A DNA stretch of 64,000 nucleotides, from assembly GCF_007747995.1 (NCBI RefSeq), contig NZ_CP036276.1:5137001-5201000 (forward strand). Reading direction: 5' to 3'. The translations under genes and the position numbers were made by a program. How positions within the stretch are numbered: position 1 is the stretch's first letter; every line of letters begins with the position of its first letter. Positions 25,224-34,554 of this stretch are shown here, in pieces. The stretch comes from Symmachiella dynata. Lineage in GTDB: Bacteria > Planctomycetota > Planctomycetia > Planctomycetales > Planctomycetaceae. The notes under the pieces were generated by a model. It did not search any database. It saw only the letters and a list, made by a program, of their open reading frames with translations, and was not told the origin of the DNA.

Positions 25224-25697
25224 TTACTTATCACCGAGCCGTTTGACCATCTTAAAGTTCGTCAACACCGTCGTCCCCCGCGTGACTTCTTGTTGCGTTA
25301 CGACCGTAAAACCACGGGCGGTGAAAAACGGGCGGGCGGTGATGCTGACGTCGGCGGTCAGTACGTCGAGATTTTGCTGGTCCGCGGCAGTTTCAATTGC
25401 CGCATACAACAATTTACCCACCCCCTGCCCTTGCCATTGGTGATGCACATAGAAGTGGTCGATGTATCCCGACGGTAGCAAACCCGCATACCCCACGACC
25501 ACGTCGTCGGCAGCCACACAGACATACGGTTCCATCGCCTGGATCCGCACCCGCCACAGATGCTCGTCGATTATCTCCGGCGCCCAAGCCTGGACCTGAT
25601 CTGCTGTGTAGTCGCGAGTATTGACGTTGTGGATCGTGTCGAAAAACAACCGCCACAATGCGCGTTCCTCGCCGGGTTGGTATTTGCGAATCTGCAT
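25224..25697 (-). CDS. GNAT-family N-acetyltransferase
   Basis: 157 residues from ATG at 25697. The acetyl-CoA binding motif A is VHHQWQGQGVGKLLYAAIE (residues 91-109), with the Q/RxxGxG/A signature as QGQGVG. The preceding strand and the GYIDHFYV segment, and the C-terminal TARPFFTARGFTVV, match the YafP/ElaA-like subgroup. It would move an acetyl group from acetyl-CoA to an amine in the cytoplasm; the acceptor is unknown. Its 3' end faces the DUF1254 gene across 65 bases. Confidence 0.9.
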   Translation of the reverse strand: MQIRKYQPGEERALWRLFFDTIHNVNTRDYTADQVQAWAPEIIDEHLWRVRIQAMEPYVCVAADDVVVGYAGLLPSGYIDHFYVHHQWQGQGVGKLLYAAIETAADQQNLDVLTADVSITARPFFTARGFTVVTQQEVTRGTTVLTNFKMVKRLGDK

Positions 25698-25754
25698 TGT
25701 TGTGGATGTCGTACTTTTTGAAATGCGTGCGTGTGCAGTGCAGCGGACTCGACG

Positions 25755-26687
25755 TTATTTGCCGTCCGACAGCAGATGCTTATTCAAAAACGGTACAACT
25801 TGGTCTGCGCGGGTGTTGCCAGTTTTTTTGAAATCGGTATGCACGACACATTCGATACCCAATTTGTCCATCCGCTCCTTGAGCACCTTGCCAAATCGCG
25901 GGTGATGGATCCCGATGCTGCGACTGCTGATTGGGGTGTCGTAGTCGCTGTCATAGGTCATCAACACCGGCGGATCATCGGCGGTGAGATGCGTGAGGGC
26001 GGAGACTTCTTCGAACAGTTTGTATTTCTCCGTCGGCAGGTTGTCGAGTTGTTTCATATCGATGTCGAACAATTGCGCCAGTGCGGAGTTGCTGTAGGTG
26101 TCGGTGCCAGGATAGAGCTTGCGAATGAAACGCGGGTCATAGGAGGTCTGTCCATTGTTCACCGCCATGCAGGTCAGCCGTGTTGATTGCCGCAGGACGG
26201 GATCCGCATTTTTCGGGTCGGCCATGTCGTCATGAAAACCGAGCCACAGCGACATCCCCGCCCCCGCCGATCCGCCCACAGCGGCGATTTTTGTGGGATC
26301 GAGATTCCACTGGTCGGCATTGTGCCGCACAAACTGCACCGCCCGCGCTGCATCCCGGTGTTGGGCCGGCGCGATATGGTCAGGCGTAAACCGATAGGTG
26401 ATCGCGACAACGGAAATTCCAGATTTCAAACATTCGCGCAGCACAGGCCGGCTCACGCTCTTATCGCCATGCCGAAATGCACCGCCGTGGATGGAAACAA
26501 CAACGGGCGTCGGCTTGTCCGATTCGGCCAGCCAGACATCCATCACATGGCGGTCGTGCGGACCGTATTTGACGTCGGTGTGGGTGGGAGGAGGCACACT
26601 ACTTTTTTTCTTCGACACGTCTTGTGCGTCCGCCACGGAGACCAGAACCAGGAGACTAGCGAGTGCGATGGAAAATCGGAGATGCAT
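25755..26687 (-). CDS. Exported alpha/beta hydrolase, esterase-like
   Basis: 310 residues from ATG at 26687. A signal peptide covers residues 1-21. The hydrolase fold shows an oxyanion-hole motif HGGAF (67-71) and the nucleophile elbow GGSAGAG with S140. Probable acid and histidine partners lie in the C-terminal part (DSDYD near 247 and VHTDF near 287). The sequence is close to BD-FAE/hormone-sensitive-lipase-like carboxylesterases often found near polysaccharide-degrading genes. It would remove acyl groups from sugars in the periplasm. The PQQ-like propeller gene is divergent across 189 bases. Confidence 0.88.
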   Translation of the reverse strand: MHLRFSIALASLLVLVSVADAQDVSKKKSSVPPPTHTDVKYGPHDRHVMDVWLAESDKPTPVVVSIHGGAFRHGDKSVSRPVLRECLKSGISVVAITYRFTPDHIAPAQHRDAARAVQFVRHNADQWNLDPTKIAAVGGSAGAGMSLWLGFHDDMADPKNADPVLRQSTRLTCMAVNNGQTSYDPRFIRKLYPGTDTYSNSALAQLFDIDMKQLDNLPTEKYKLFEEVSALTHLTADDPPVLMTYDSDYDTPISSRSIGIHHPRFGKVLKERMDKLGIECVVHTDFKKTGNTRADQVVPFLNKHLLSDGK

Positions 26688-26876
26688 GTGAGTTCTTCGA
26701 TCGTTTGGACGGAATTTTGTTGAACGTTAGCTGTCGTACATTGCACGACGCCGAACTTGTATCATGCTTATTGCGTGACCGGCTGGAATTCACCATAATC
26801 CGAATCAACCACCGCTTCCAGTCAAATACTTAGCAACTCAATCAAATCCCCGGCAACATTGAGACAAAGGACACTC

Positions 26877-28181
26877 ATGAACGGATTGCGATATCTCATC
26901 ACGTTGACTTTGTTCTGCATTTCAACCGCAGCGATGGCCGAGAACTGGTCCGGGTTTCGCGGCGCAGCCGGGACCGGGGTTTCGGATGAGTCGAATCTCC
27001 CGCTCGAATGGTCGATGGATAAAAACGTGGCTTGGCAAATCGACTTACCCGGACGCGGGGAATCGTCGCCGGCGGTCAATTCCAAACGTCTGTTCGTCAC
27101 CTCCCAGACCGAGGACAAAGCGCTGTGGGTGATTGCGATTGAGCGTGACAGCGGCAAAATTGCTTGGAAGAAAAAGGTAGGCGACGGCGTGTTGTCCGCC
27201 TATGGGCCGAAGGAACTTTACACGCACCGCCACAATCCCGCGACCCCTTGCCCGTCGGCCGATGAGGAGCATGTTTGGGCGTATTTCGGCACCGGATTGC
27301 TGGTCTGTCTCGATGTGGATGGCAACGAAGTCTGGCGGCGCGACCTCGTCAAAGAATACGGCCCTTATACAATCCGTTTCGGCATGGCCTCCTCGCCGCG
27401 ACTGTGGGGCGACAATCTCTACATTGCCTGCATGACCAAAGGCCCGTCCTACGTCGTCGCCTTGGATAAAAAAACCGGTGACCAAGTCTGGAAGACCGAC
27501 CGCAAACTCCCGGCCGCCGACGACGGGCCGGATAGTTATTCTTCACCCATCGTGCTGCAAACAGCCGACGGTGATCAACTGGTGGTTTCCGGCGCGGACC
27601 ACATCAATGCCTATGATTTGGATTCCGGGAAACAGATCTGGATCAGCGGAGGCCTGAAGGTGAACAGCGAATTCGGCCGTATTATCTCCTCACCCGTCGT
27701 GAGCGAAGAGGTGGTCGTCCAGTGCGCACCGAATCCGGGGAAAGGGGGTATCGGCCGAGCCATCGCCATTAAAACCGGTGGCAAGGGCGACATCACGCAG
27801 TCGGGCCGCATGTGGACGTTTCCCCGCGAAAGCTGCGACATCACCACGCCGACCGCCTACGAAGGCAAGTTGTACATGGTGCGGGAAAACGGCGTTGGCA
27901 TTTGCATGGACCTACAAACCGGCGACGTCCACTATCGCAAGCGGTTGGGCGATAGTTCTTATCGCGCATCGGTCTTGGCTGGCGATGGCAAAGTCTATTG
28001 CCTGAGCAAAAATGGTCTGTGCACCGTATTGAAAATGGGGCCCGAGGGAGAGATTCTGGCGAAAAACAAACTCGAGGGAGACTTCTTCGCCACGCCCGCG
28101 ATTGTGGACGGCACGATTTATTTTCGTGGCAATCACCGTATGTATGCCATAGCGGCACCGCGCGTCGCGGCCAAGCCTTGA
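26877..28181 (+). CDS. PQQ-binding-like beta-propeller protein, exported
   Basis: 434 residues from ATG at 26877 with AAAGG seven bases upstream; a TTG at 26859 would add six residues. A signal peptide covers residues 1-21 (ending AMAEN). The chain is an outer-membrane-assembly/PQQ-enzyme type propeller with blades such as NWSGFRGAAGTGVSDESNLP, WVIAIERDSGKIAWKKKVG, VVALDKKTGDQVWKTDRK, INAYDLDSGKQIWISGG and DGTIYFRGNHRMYAI. No PQQ-binding acidic and cysteine set was identified, so an enzyme role is not supported. Very common in planctomycetes. It ends 16 bases from the convergent gene at 28198. Confidence 0.9.
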   Translation: MNGLRYLITLTLFCISTAAMAENWSGFRGAAGTGVSDESNLPLEWSMDKNVAWQIDLPGRGESSPAVNSKRLFVTSQTEDKALWVIAIERDSGKIAWKKKVGDGVLSAYGPKELYTHRHNPATPCPSADEEHVWAYFGTGLLVCLDVDGNEVWRRDLVKEYGPYTIRFGMASSPRLWGDNLYIACMTKGPSYVVALDKKTGDQVWKTDRKLPAADDGPDSYSSPIVLQTADGDQLVVSGADHINAYDLDSGKQIWISGGLKVNSEFGRIISSPVVSEEVVVQCAPNPGKGGIGRAIAIKTGGKGDITQSGRMWTFPRESCDITTPTAYEGKLYMVRENGVGICMDLQTGDVHYRKRLGDSSYRASVLAGDGKVYCLSKNGLCTVLKMGPEGEILAKNKLEGDFFATPAIVDGTIYFRGNHRMYAIAAPRVAAKP

Positions 28182-28197
28182 TCAGGCCGCGTCGCGA

Positions 28198-29319
28198 TCA
28201 GTTCCTGGACGTACGCTGATCTCGCCCTGTTTTTGTGGGATAACTCTCATCCATCTCCCAACTGAACCTGCGGCCACGTTCTTTAAAGACCCATTGCTTC
28301 CGTGTTGGCAAACCGACGTAGACGGAATCCACTTCTCGTCTGATTTGAATTGCCCGTTCCTTGTCTCCCGTTTGATACAACGCTTCGGCAAGCAATTTGC
28401 GAGAATACAGAGGTGAGTCAACCGTGACCGCCTCTTCGAGAAGTTTGCGTGCACGGACCGGATCGTGATACCACGACGATTTCGTATCCAACAGCAGCTC
28501 CGCCAATTTCACTTTGTTCCGATCGTTATCCGGATCCTTTCGGAGCATCGAATCGTAGATGTAATAGTACTCGCCATACTCGCCCCGCGAGATATGAGCC
28601 TGCGCTAAGCTACGCATCTCGTTTTGGCGTTCCGCCTCCGACGTAGCCTCCTCAATCAAAGCACGCCGATCCTCAATGAATTCCCGACGACGCTCTAGCA
28701 ATTCCGTGTCGTCCACCAACTTGTGAGTTTTCACGTGGCTTTTGGGAATTAAAGCAGACATTTTGTCATGCCCGAAATATCCCGCCACCAACACAACCAA
28801 CGTCCAGAGAATCCCGCAGACAATGATTCGGGACCACAAACCCCAGCGGGAATTTGAGACAGGCATCAATTGTGTGACATCGTTGTCTGATTCGCTCGGT
28901 AGCAGTGGAGGTAATTCGGGCTCGGCTGTAAACGTCGTTAGCGTTGATTTTACAGACGGCTGCGCGACTTCCTGGCCGTTCGCTTCAACGGACTCCTGAG
29001 GACTGGTAAGCGTCTCGGCCAAAGCTTCGATGTCAGGTCGATCCATCTCGCGGATCGCTGTCAATGCGGCATCAAGTTGCGAGAGCGTCTTGGCCAAGAT
29101 CTCTTCATCGATATGTGCATCGCCATAGCGACCATCATTGTAGATCGCTTGCACATTGTCCGACGTTTCGCGCGGCAGCAACTCGTTGTCGACCAAAAAG
29201 CAAAGATAATCGCTCAGCAAGTAATTCGGCGGTTTGGGAAGCCCAGCGGATTCAAAATTCCGCAACCGCTCCGTCAGTTGCTCGATCGTGCCATTGGGGG
29301 CAATTTCAGCCTGGGCCAT
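28198..29319 (-). CDS. Membrane-anchored TPR-like protein, paralogue A
   Basis: 373 residues from ATG at 29319. An N-terminal domain of about 105 residues (IEQLTERLRNFESAGLP, NYLLSDYLCFLVDN) has no known family name; a Pro/Ser-rich linker follows, then one membrane helix near residues 160-182 (ILWTLVVLVAGYFGHDKM) and a helical TPR-like C-terminal region (AHISRGEYGEYYYIYDSMLR, LLAEALYQTGDKERAIQ). The protein is a paralogue of the next upstream gene (29543-30703): N-terminal domain, membrane helix and TPR region match closely while the linkers differ. The upstream DNA is also alike, with a TATAAT -10 at the same distance. The role is unknown; the architecture fits a membrane scaffold. Confidence 0.78.
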   Translation of the reverse strand: MAQAEIAPNGTIEQLTERLRNFESAGLPKPPNYLLSDYLCFLVDNELLPRETSDNVQAIYNDGRYGDAHIDEEILAKTLSQLDAALTAIREMDRPDIEALAETLTSPQESVEANGQEVAQPSVKSTLTTFTAEPELPPLLPSESDNDVTQLMPVSNSRWGLWSRIIVCGILWTLVVLVAGYFGHDKMSALIPKSHVKTHKLVDDTELLERRREFIEDRRALIEEATSEAERQNEMRSLAQAHISRGEYGEYYYIYDSMLRKDPDNDRNKVKLAELLLDTKSSWYHDPVRARKLLEEAVTVDSPLYSRKLLAEALYQTGDKERAIQIRREVDSVYVGLPTRKQWVFKERGRRFSWEMDESYPTKTGRDQRTSRN

Positions 29320-29358
29320 GCCGTAATTTCCTTACGAGAGTTGACGGACACCTGTCTG

Positions 29359-29364
29359 ATTATA
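29359..29364 (-). promoter_or_regulatory. -10 element of paralogue A
   Basis: TATAAT on the minus strand, 40 bases before the ATG. The same element and a similar stretch up to the start codon (ATTCCTTAC/AATTTCCTTAC on the plus strand) precede paralogue B, so the promoter was copied together with the gene. Confidence 0.5.
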
Positions 29365-29542
29365 GCAACACCTTGTTGGTTGGCGAATCTTTTCGGTCAA
29401 ATCTCTTCCGATGTCGCGAAACCTCGTGCACTGAAGCAGTAATCGCTGATTGAAGGATCCTCGCCAAGATGGCTGGACAAACCAGTCCTGCCACCCAACA
29501 CTCGCGTGTTTTTTGGTTTTTTCAACGAGATGTTAGTCGAGA

Positions 29543-30703
29543 TCAATCCCCAGGCCACTCCGCGGTGCCGCTTTTTTGGGGGGCGACCGATCCAGGCCCG
29601 CTGACCGGTGGAACTACTCGACCATTTTTGCTGAACCTCAGAATTCCAATTCCTCTTAGTCTTCCTCTTCCTTTAATTTCCGCTTCATATAAGGCAATGT
29701 CCGCCTGTTGTTGGAAGTCCTTCGCCTGTTCTGCGTCACCTGTTTGATACAATGCTTCGGCAAGCACGCGTAGTGAATAGGTTTCTGGTTCCAAGGCAAC
29801 TGCCTCCTCGGCGAGTATCAACGCACGCCCCGGATCGTGATACCACGGTTTCGTCTTGTCCAACAGAAATGCTGCAAATTTGATTTTGTGGTGCGGGTTG
29901 TTCGGATCCTGCCTGATCAGCGAATCATAGATGAAATAGAACTCGCCATATTCTCCATGACTAAGATGGAATTGAGCCAATCTCACCAGCAATCTTTGAC
30001 GTTCTTTCTCTATATCAGTCTGCTGAATTAAAGCGCGCCGATTGTTTACAAATTGTTGGTGGCCTTCTTGCGAATTCCGGTCTATCACCAACTTACGATG
30101 GGGATCTTCCCATTCAAGTCTGAATGGCTCTTCCTTTTTAAACAACGAAGAGACTTTGTCATGTCCATAATATCCAGCCACGAGCACCATCAATGTCCAA
30201 AGGAGCCCACCGGCCAGGATTCGCAGCGACATACGTAGGGGGGGATTGGCAACCGGCATGTACCGCGATAAATCATCAACTGTTTTGCGGCTGGGCAATG
30301 CGGGAACATCAGGGGCGGCCGCCAATGATGGGTTCACCGGCAACGGAGCGAGAACTTGGTCCGGTGTCTCGGCAGGGACCTGAGGTTCAGCGAGCTTTTC
30401 CGCCAAAGCCTCGATATCAGGCCGTTCTATCTCGTGTAGATTTGCCGAAGCGGCATCGAGTTGCGCGAGCGTCTTGGCCAAGATTCCTGCATCGATAGTC
30501 GCATCGCCGTAGCGAACGGCATTGTAGATCGCCTGCATGTTGTCCGACGTTTCGCGCGGCACCAACTGACTGTCGACCAAAAAGCAAAGGTAATCACTCA
30601 GTAAATAATTCGGCGGTTTGGGCAGCCCTGCCGATTCAAATTTCCGCATCCGCTCTGTCAGTTGTTCGATCGCGCCGTGTTGAGCAATTTCAGCCTGAGA
30701 CAT
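29543..30703 (-). CDS. Membrane-anchored TPR-like protein, paralogue B
   Basis: 386 residues from ATG at 30703. The layout is the same as in paralogue A: a conserved N-terminal domain (QAEIAQHGAIEQLTERMRKF onward, residues 1-105), variable linker, membrane helix near 160-182 (LLWTLMVLVAGYYGHDKV) and a TPR-like C-terminal region (HGEYGEFYFIYDSLIRQDP). The last 40 or so residues differ and are rich in Gly, Arg and Pro. The pair is a recent tandem duplication judging by eye from the N-terminal identity. It has its own promoter, so the two can be regulated separately. The function is unknown. Confidence 0.75.
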   Translation of the reverse strand: MSQAEIAQHGAIEQLTERMRKFESAGLPKPPNYLLSDYLCFLVDSQLVPRETSDNMQAIYNAVRYGDATIDAGILAKTLAQLDAASANLHEIERPDIEALAEKLAEPQVPAETPDQVLAPLPVNPSLAAAPDVPALPSRKTVDDLSRYMPVANPPLRMSLRILAGGLLWTLMVLVAGYYGHDKVSSLFKKEEPFRLEWEDPHRKLVIDRNSQEGHQQFVNNRRALIQQTDIEKERQRLLVRLAQFHLSHGEYGEFYFIYDSLIRQDPNNPHHKIKFAAFLLDKTKPWYHDPGRALILAEEAVALEPETYSLRVLAEALYQTGDAEQAKDFQQQADIALYEAEIKGRGRLRGIGILRFSKNGRVVPPVSGPGSVAPQKSGTAEWPGD

Positions 30704-30742
30704 TCTGCGAATTCCTTACCAGAGGTAACAGACATCTACCGG

Positions 30743-30748
30743 ATTATA
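30743..30748 (-). promoter_or_regulatory. -10 element of paralogue B
   Basis: TATAAT on the minus strand 40 bases before the ATG at 30703, at the same position as in paralogue A. No strong -35 is visible. Confidence 0.5.
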
Positions 30749-30908
30749 ACCAAGTCCTTTCTAGAAAACGAATTTTTTAGCTGTGGAATCACCAGATGCC
30801 TAGAAATCGCGTGAAATCAGGCGGGAAAGCGGTTACCGAAGAGTCGGGATGGGGCGGCAGTCGCAGTCCGTGCCAGCGCAGTTTTAAACGGGTACGCGAC
30901 TAGCCAAA

Positions 30909-30931
30909 CACTGGCAAAGTCAGTGGCACCC
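30909..30931. repeat. Palindromic repeat of the GTGCCACTGGC family
   Basis: CACTGGCAAAGTCAGTGGCACC: CACTG and CAGTG arms around GCAAAGT. Other copies are at 34471-34495, around the IS (34524-34534 joined to 36055-36069), and 55324-55355; a half copy is at 5270-5283. Confidence 0.6.
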
Positions 30932-30954
30932 TCGTTTTTCAATTGGACGCTGCA

Positions 30955-32784
30955 CTAATTCAGCGACGCTTGATCCCAGGGGAACAACATCGTCGGCTGA
31001 TTTGCATAGCGCTGCATATTGATGATCAGCTTCGTCCCCGACCCCGGTGCCAAACGGACCGTAAATGAGGGCGCGTTGATGTCAGTGGCCACACCGTCAA
31101 TCACGATCGACTCGCACTGGTGCTCTCCGTAGGCTCCCCCTTGCACCACCACCTCCCGCGGTTGTGATTGGCTGGTGTTGATCAACGTGACCGTGGTTTG
31201 GTCGGCTGAAAGTTTCTCAACCAAAGCGGCCACCGAATCGGGGACGCCCGCCCGCCGTTTGATCGGATCGAAATACCGCAAGCGGCAATGCAGCGGAGCA
31301 CCGCGATGACCAGGATGAATCCCGCCCAGCATCTGCGAGACCAACGAATTCACGCTGCAAGGATTGAAAGGCATCGGATCATCGGACAACCGCGTATCAG
31401 GTGTCGTGTCGTCGTTTCGCATGCCTTCGACCTTGCGACGAATCGCAGCGAAATCTGCTTGGAGCGCACGGATGGGGTAAGTGGGATCTTTCCCCTCGAG
31501 ATAATTCAACCACGCATTGCCGCCGAGTCGTTCGCGATCTTCCGGCAACATCGACCAATAATAAATCTCCTGCGCGCCTTGCGCGTAGGGGGATGGTCCG
31601 TAATTGTACCAACCGTCGTCGCCGTACATCCGTGGGTACATTTTTTTGCCGTTGATCGTTTTGACTTGCGCATTGATGGCCTTAATCATATCGCGCCAGA
31701 CGTCGACGTACTTTTGGTCCCCCGTCAATAACAATGCATTGCCGAACCCCGTAATCCCCAGACCGTGCGTATTGCGGTGCGCCAATTGCCCGTCTGCCGG
31801 ATTGCGAACTGAAAACCCCCACCCATAAACGCCGCCATACCATTTGCCGTCGGTCTCGCCGCCAATTTTTCCATTCAGACCAATATTGGTGGGGATAATG
31901 CCGTCGTTGCGCAAGGTCCGTTCCCGCCAGGCATCGACGTATTCCAGCAACCACTCTTTGTACTTCGGTTCGTGCGTTAACATATACGCATTGAGCGCTA
32001 ACGAAGTCGCGCCCATATTCTGCGGATGATCGCCGACGATATCGTTGTAGTCCTGAAAATGCTCGAGCATCTGTTCATACGTATCTTCTCCATGCCGCGG
32101 CTTAAATCGACCTTTGACCTCAATCGGGTCACCCGCCCAATCCAAGCCGGTGGCTTTCCGCATCAGCGGACCACGACTGCCGTTAAATAGGCTGCGGATA
32201 ATCTTGTGGCGGGGATCGTAGTTTTGCGCACCGGGATCTTCGTTGAGATAAAACCCGGCGTAGCGGCGTACGCGTTTGCGAAACGCATTGTCATTGGGGT
32301 CGCCCAGGCCTTGCAAATCAAAGACCGTGAGCCCCTCGCCATTGTGGACCCAATCCATCGTCACCGGGAATTCTTTGTAGTACATCCCATCGCGAGCAAA
32401 GGGAACTTCGACCGTTTTGGCTTCGGTGAATTGCCGCAGATGGCCCTCCCAAGCATGTTTGTACATCTTGAGAATTTCGTCCGAAGCACCCAACGCGTGC
32501 AAGATCGGCCAATCGTTGCAATTCTCGATCGCATCGTCCGGCCCATCGTCTCCTCCCCAACGTTCGACGCACATCAAATAGCCGCGCTCGTCGAAATACT
32601 TGCCAAAGAATTCCCGACAGGCATCCAGGTTTTCGCGGAGCAAATCACGTTGCATCACAGCCCAGGCCGGCGGCGGCATCGGCGTGTCTATGTTCACCAC
32701 GACGTCAGCAGCGCTCGCTGGTTGAATCGACGACATCAGAAATAAAACGGCAAAGACACGTGCCAACTTCCAGGTAGTTTCCAT
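30955..32784 (-). CDS. Large secreted protein, probably an (alpha/alpha)6 barrel
   Basis: 609 residues from ATG at 32784, AGGA about 11 bases upstream. A signal peptide covers residues 1-25 (ending PASAADV). The middle part (about 60-470) is helical with many aromatic residues and repeated helix pairs (NMGATSLALNAYMLTHEPKY, GLGITGFGNALLLTGDQKYV), as in six-hairpin glycosidases and lyases. The last 120 residues are beta-rich (TVTLINTSQSQPREVVVQGG). A polysaccharide-degrading role is possible and fits the neighbourhood, but no catalytic residues were assigned and I do not recognise a named family. The intergenic repeat at 30909 follows its stop codon. Confidence 0.7.
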   Translation of the reverse strand: METTWKLARVFAVLFLMSSIQPASAADVVVNIDTPMPPPAWAVMQRDLLRENLDACREFFGKYFDERGYLMCVERWGGDDGPDDAIENCNDWPILHALGASDEILKMYKHAWEGHLRQFTEAKTVEVPFARDGMYYKEFPVTMDWVHNGEGLTVFDLQGLGDPNDNAFRKRVRRYAGFYLNEDPGAQNYDPRHKIIRSLFNGSRGPLMRKATGLDWAGDPIEVKGRFKPRHGEDTYEQMLEHFQDYNDIVGDHPQNMGATSLALNAYMLTHEPKYKEWLLEYVDAWRERTLRNDGIIPTNIGLNGKIGGETDGKWYGGVYGWGFSVRNPADGQLAHRNTHGLGITGFGNALLLTGDQKYVDVWRDMIKAINAQVKTINGKKMYPRMYGDDGWYNYGPSPYAQGAQEIYYWSMLPEDRERLGGNAWLNYLEGKDPTYPIRALQADFAAIRRKVEGMRNDDTTPDTRLSDDPMPFNPCSVNSLVSQMLGGIHPGHRGAPLHCRLRYFDPIKRRAGVPDSVAALVEKLSADQTTVTLINTSQSQPREVVVQGGAYGEHQCESIVIDGVATDINAPSFTVRLAPGSGTKLIINMQRYANQPTMLFPWDQASLN

Positions 32785-33454
32785 GATGCCAAATCCTAGC
32801 GGAGGGAATTGCGGAGGGAGTACAGCTCAGGTGGGATTGCGTATTGCCCAATACATCGACACCCATTTATCTAAACGATTCCACCACAACGTTGCAACCA
32901 TACTGCCTAAGTTCCCACTAGTGACTCTGGGGCGGAAAGTTACGAACCACAAAAAAACAAACGACACGAGTTAGACGATAGGCAGCTGGAAATATTTTCA
33001 ATTCCTTCAGAGGAACTCACAATGATGCCGTGAAGTCAAAAATGGAAATTTGTTTTCGCCCTCTTCTCGCGTACCCAATCTTTCTGACACTTACGGATTT
33101 TCAGTCTGCGAAAAAGACTAACCACGAAAAAAGCGAAAGACACTTAAACACAGAGAAAACCTTAGCGAAAGCGACAGAGACTTCCGGCGCTGAAGTCAAA
33201 CTCAAATCTGAAAGACGGGATGAAAAACGCTAAGTCCATTTTCGTGTCTTTCGCTTTTTTCGTGGTTAATTTCCTGCGATTGCGACCAAACGCGATGCAT
33301 CGAAACCACATTAGCAATGTATTGGACTGCAATCGATTTATTGCCGTTTCTAACTGATTTGGGATCGGTTATTTGGCGAGCACCCTGCTGATCGCGTATG
33401 CTATTCTCAACGAGGTTGCCGTATACCATCGCCACCCTGTGGAGAACTCCAACC
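32785..33454. other. 670-base divergent intergenic region with long inverted repeat
   Basis: No gene. A perfect 24-base inverted repeat, 33120-33143 and 33244-33267, contains CCACGAAAAAAGCGAAAG. A degenerate relative lies at 32942-32967. Short open frames here are made of these repeats. Confidence 0.6.
33120..33267. repeat. 148-base element bounded by perfect 24-base inverted repeats
   Basis: The left arm runs from 33120 to 33143 (AACCACGAAAAAAGCG start), the right arm from 33244 to 33267, exact reverse complements. The 100 bases between carry no gene. The composition resembles the CACGAAAGACACGAAA-type repeats scattered in planctomycete genomes. Confidence 0.75.
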
Positions 33455-34411
33455 ATGCCGCACACGATTTCCCGTCGCGATTTTCTTGCCGGCACAGCAG
33501 CAGCACTAGCGGCGGGGCCGACGTTGTTTGCTGCTGAAAAGCAGCCTGAGAAATCTCCCCGCTATTTGGACATCCACGTGCATTTGACCCATCGCTGGTT
33601 CGGCAGCGAACGAGGACCGGTGACGGCTGACGTGCTGTTGCGGTGGATGGACGCTCACGACGTCGAACGTGCTGCCGTGTTGCCGTTGGTCTCGCCCGAG
33701 GCCTTTTGGTATCCGGTCACCAGTGAATTTGTGATTACCGAAGCTGCGCGGCATCCCGACCGCCTGATCCCCTTTTGTGCGATCGACCCACGGACCCTCG
33801 GCACCCATCTGCCCGAAACCAAACAAGTCGTCGACATGCTCAACCGCTACATCGATGCCGGCGCACGGGGATTCGGTGAACACAAAGCCCTGCTGGACAT
33901 CGATGATCCGCTGAACATGAAACTCTACGAAGCCTGCTCCGCTGCCAAGTTGCCGGTACTGTTTCATCTCGACAATCGGGCCAACATGGACAAACCGGGC
34001 CTGCCGGGATTGGCAAAGGTGCTCAAAACATTTCCCGAATTGGTGATGATCGGCCACGGCAAAGGCTGGTGGGCCTCGATCGCCGGTGGATTGGCGCAGC
34101 CTGACCTGCATGTCGGCTATCCCGCCGGTCCGGTCGCTCCGGGCGGCGCCATCGATGCGTTGATGGACCGCTATCCGAATCTCTACGGCGACCTCTCTTC
34201 CAGCGGCGCACATGCCTTGCTACGCGACCGCGAATTCGGCAGCGCGTTTTTGCGGCGCCGTGCGGACCGGTTGCTGTTTGGGACCGACTTCTATGATCTG
34301 ACGCAAGAATCGTTTCCGCAATTCGACCTGTTCCGTACCTTCAATGTCGAACCCAAAACACGCGAGAAAATCGCCCACAGCAACGCCGCCCGACTGCTCC
34401 GTCTGGGATAA
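33455..34411 (+). CDS. Tat-exported amidohydrolase-family protein
   Basis: 318 residues from ATG at 33455 (MPHTISRRDFLAG) with GGAG upstream; a longer frame from 33398 is not needed. SRRDFLAGTAAALAAG is a twin-arginine signal, so the enzyme is exported folded, usually with a metal bound. The mature part is an amidohydrolase_2-type TIM barrel: DIHVHLTHRW near residue 50 carries the metal-binding HxH, FHLDNRANMD near 187 and GHGKGWW near 220 give the later histidines, and LFGTDFYD near 288 gives the final aspartate. It probably hydrolyses or decarboxylates a small organic substrate in the periplasm; the substrate is unknown. It stands alone, upstream of an IS element. Confidence 0.9.
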   Translation: MPHTISRRDFLAGTAAALAAGPTLFAAEKQPEKSPRYLDIHVHLTHRWFGSERGPVTADVLLRWMDAHDVERAAVLPLVSPEAFWYPVTSEFVITEAARHPDRLIPFCAIDPRTLGTHLPETKQVVDMLNRYIDAGARGFGEHKALLDIDDPLNMKLYEACSAAKLPVLFHLDNRANMDKPGLPGLAKVLKTFPELVMIGHGKGWWASIAGGLAQPDLHVGYPAGPVAPGGAIDALMDRYPNLYGDLSSSGAHALLRDREFGSAFLRRRADRLLFGTDFYDLTQESFPQFDLFRTFNVEPKTREKIAHSNAARLLRLG

Positions 34412-34470
34412 CCAACGCACCGAGCTGTCACAAAAGAACTAGTCGGCGCGCACAATTTTAGACGTCAGCT

Positions 34471-34495
34471 GGGTGCCACTGGCTCCGCCAGTGCA
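34471..34495. repeat. Palindromic repeat of the GTGCCACTGGC family
   Basis: GGGTGCCACTGGCTCCGCCA and on: CACTGGC (34477-34483) pairs with GCCAGTG (34487-34493) around TCC. It is 30 bases before the IS target site, which is itself another copy of this repeat. Confidence 0.75.
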
Positions 34496-34534
34496 ACTTC
34501 AATTCGGTGTGAGACTCACGACACACTGGCAGAG

Positions 34535-34554
34535 CCCAATACTGTCCGGGAAAT
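34535..34554. repeat. IS left inverted repeat
   Basis: 20-base terminal repeat CCCAATACTGTCCGGGAAAT, exact reverse complement of 36035-36054. Confidence 0.95.

Noticed and set aside
26705-26760. Imperfect palindrome TCGTACATTGCACGA in the divergent region before the PQQ-like gene
   Set aside because: Short and imperfect, with no second copy or regulator to link it to.
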